Positions 63,923 to 64,000 of a DNA stretch of 64,000 bases are shown piece after piece. The notes beneath the pieces were generated by a model, which was not told the origin of the DNA, made no database searches, and saw only the letters and a program-made list of their open reading frames with translations. Each line of letters opens with the position of its first letter. Within the stretch, counting starts at the first letter, position 1. A program made the translations under genes and the position numbers. The DNA is from Andeanibacterium sp036384795 (GTDB lineage: Bacteria > Pseudomonadota > Alphaproteobacteria > Sphingomonadales > Sphingomonadaceae): the NCBI GenBank assembly GCA_036384795.1, contig DASVLP010000075.1, positions 7,476-71,475 of the forward strand, in the 5' to 3' direction.

Positions 63923-64000
63923 TCAGGTCCGGAACAGCGTCACGGTTCCGCCGGTGCCTTCGAACAGCAGCCCGTTGACCGCGGTGCGGCTGACTTTGGT
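63923..64000 (-). CDS. C-terminal fragment of an unidentified gene (cut by window edge)
   Basis: A minus-strand frame open from the window edge to TGA at 63923-63925, ending in VNGLLFEGTGGTVTLFRT. Codon use looks genuine, and the stop lies next to the vapBC operator. In sphingomonads a comEC gene often lies near gltX, so ComEC is a guess only. Confidence 0.4.
   Translation of the reverse strand, partial: TKVSRTAVNGLLFEGTGGTVTLFRT

Overview
The window is a chromosomal segment of a GC-rich alphaproteobacterium, most likely a sphingomonad (Sphingomonadales). The evidence is the co-occurrence of serine palmitoyltransferase with its dedicated acyl carrier protein, the cell-cycle regulators DivK and CtrA, an alphaproteobacterial DksA with most zinc-finger cysteines missing, and an FtsK/MutS/GluQ/GltX/TrmB housekeeping background. 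No rRNA, tRNA, CRISPR array, transposase or integrase was recognised.

Layout. 1-16.4 kb: housekeeping and metabolism. It holds PabB (cut by the window edge), a HerA-like ATPase, an EF-hand/response regulator/histidine kinase operon, small cupin and VOC proteins, Xaa-Pro aminopeptidase divergent from oligopeptidase B, a diguanylate cyclase, alanine dehydrogenase and an SGNH hydrolase. 16.4-25.5 kb: a membrane protein, a GIY-YIG protein, FtsK, a thiamine-phosphate-synthase-like gene carrying an in-frame palindromic repeat, YggS, an FMN reductase, a RES/Xre toxin-antitoxin pair, a thioredoxin and a nucleotidyltransferase. 25.5-31 kb: sphingolipid block, with divK, acp and spt on the minus strand. 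Divergent from it is a chain of DUF3572, HAD, RidA, GDPD and a COG3146 predicted N-acyltransferase. 31-43.3 kb: DksA, PilZ, a solute-binding lipoprotein, GluQ, cobalamin adenosyltransferase, MutS and malic enzyme.

43.4-60.2 kb: an accessory island. Its gene content differs from the flanks, it is visibly less GC-rich, and it is bracketed by an 18-of-19-bp direct repeat (43438-43456 and 60122-60140). It is packed with defence-type genes: two DUF4238 proteins, a Cys-protease-like protein, a frameshifted nuclease-like gene, a zinc-ribbon protein, a two-gene unit whose second protein is DUF4062-STAND NTPase-TPR (1171 aa), an HNH protein, a PIN protein with a partner, an AbiE toxin-antitoxin pair with its inverted-repeat operator, and a tightly overlapping DUF4238/unknown/HEPN trio. 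The two best candidates for undescribed systems are 46735-51346 and 56180-59114. No mobility gene lies inside.

60.2-64 kb: core again, with TrmB, CtrA (with terminator and two GANTC sites upstream), GltX and a VapB/VapC pair with two palindromic operators, then the end of an unidentified gene. All calls come from reading the sequence. Family names rest on remembered motifs, not on searches.
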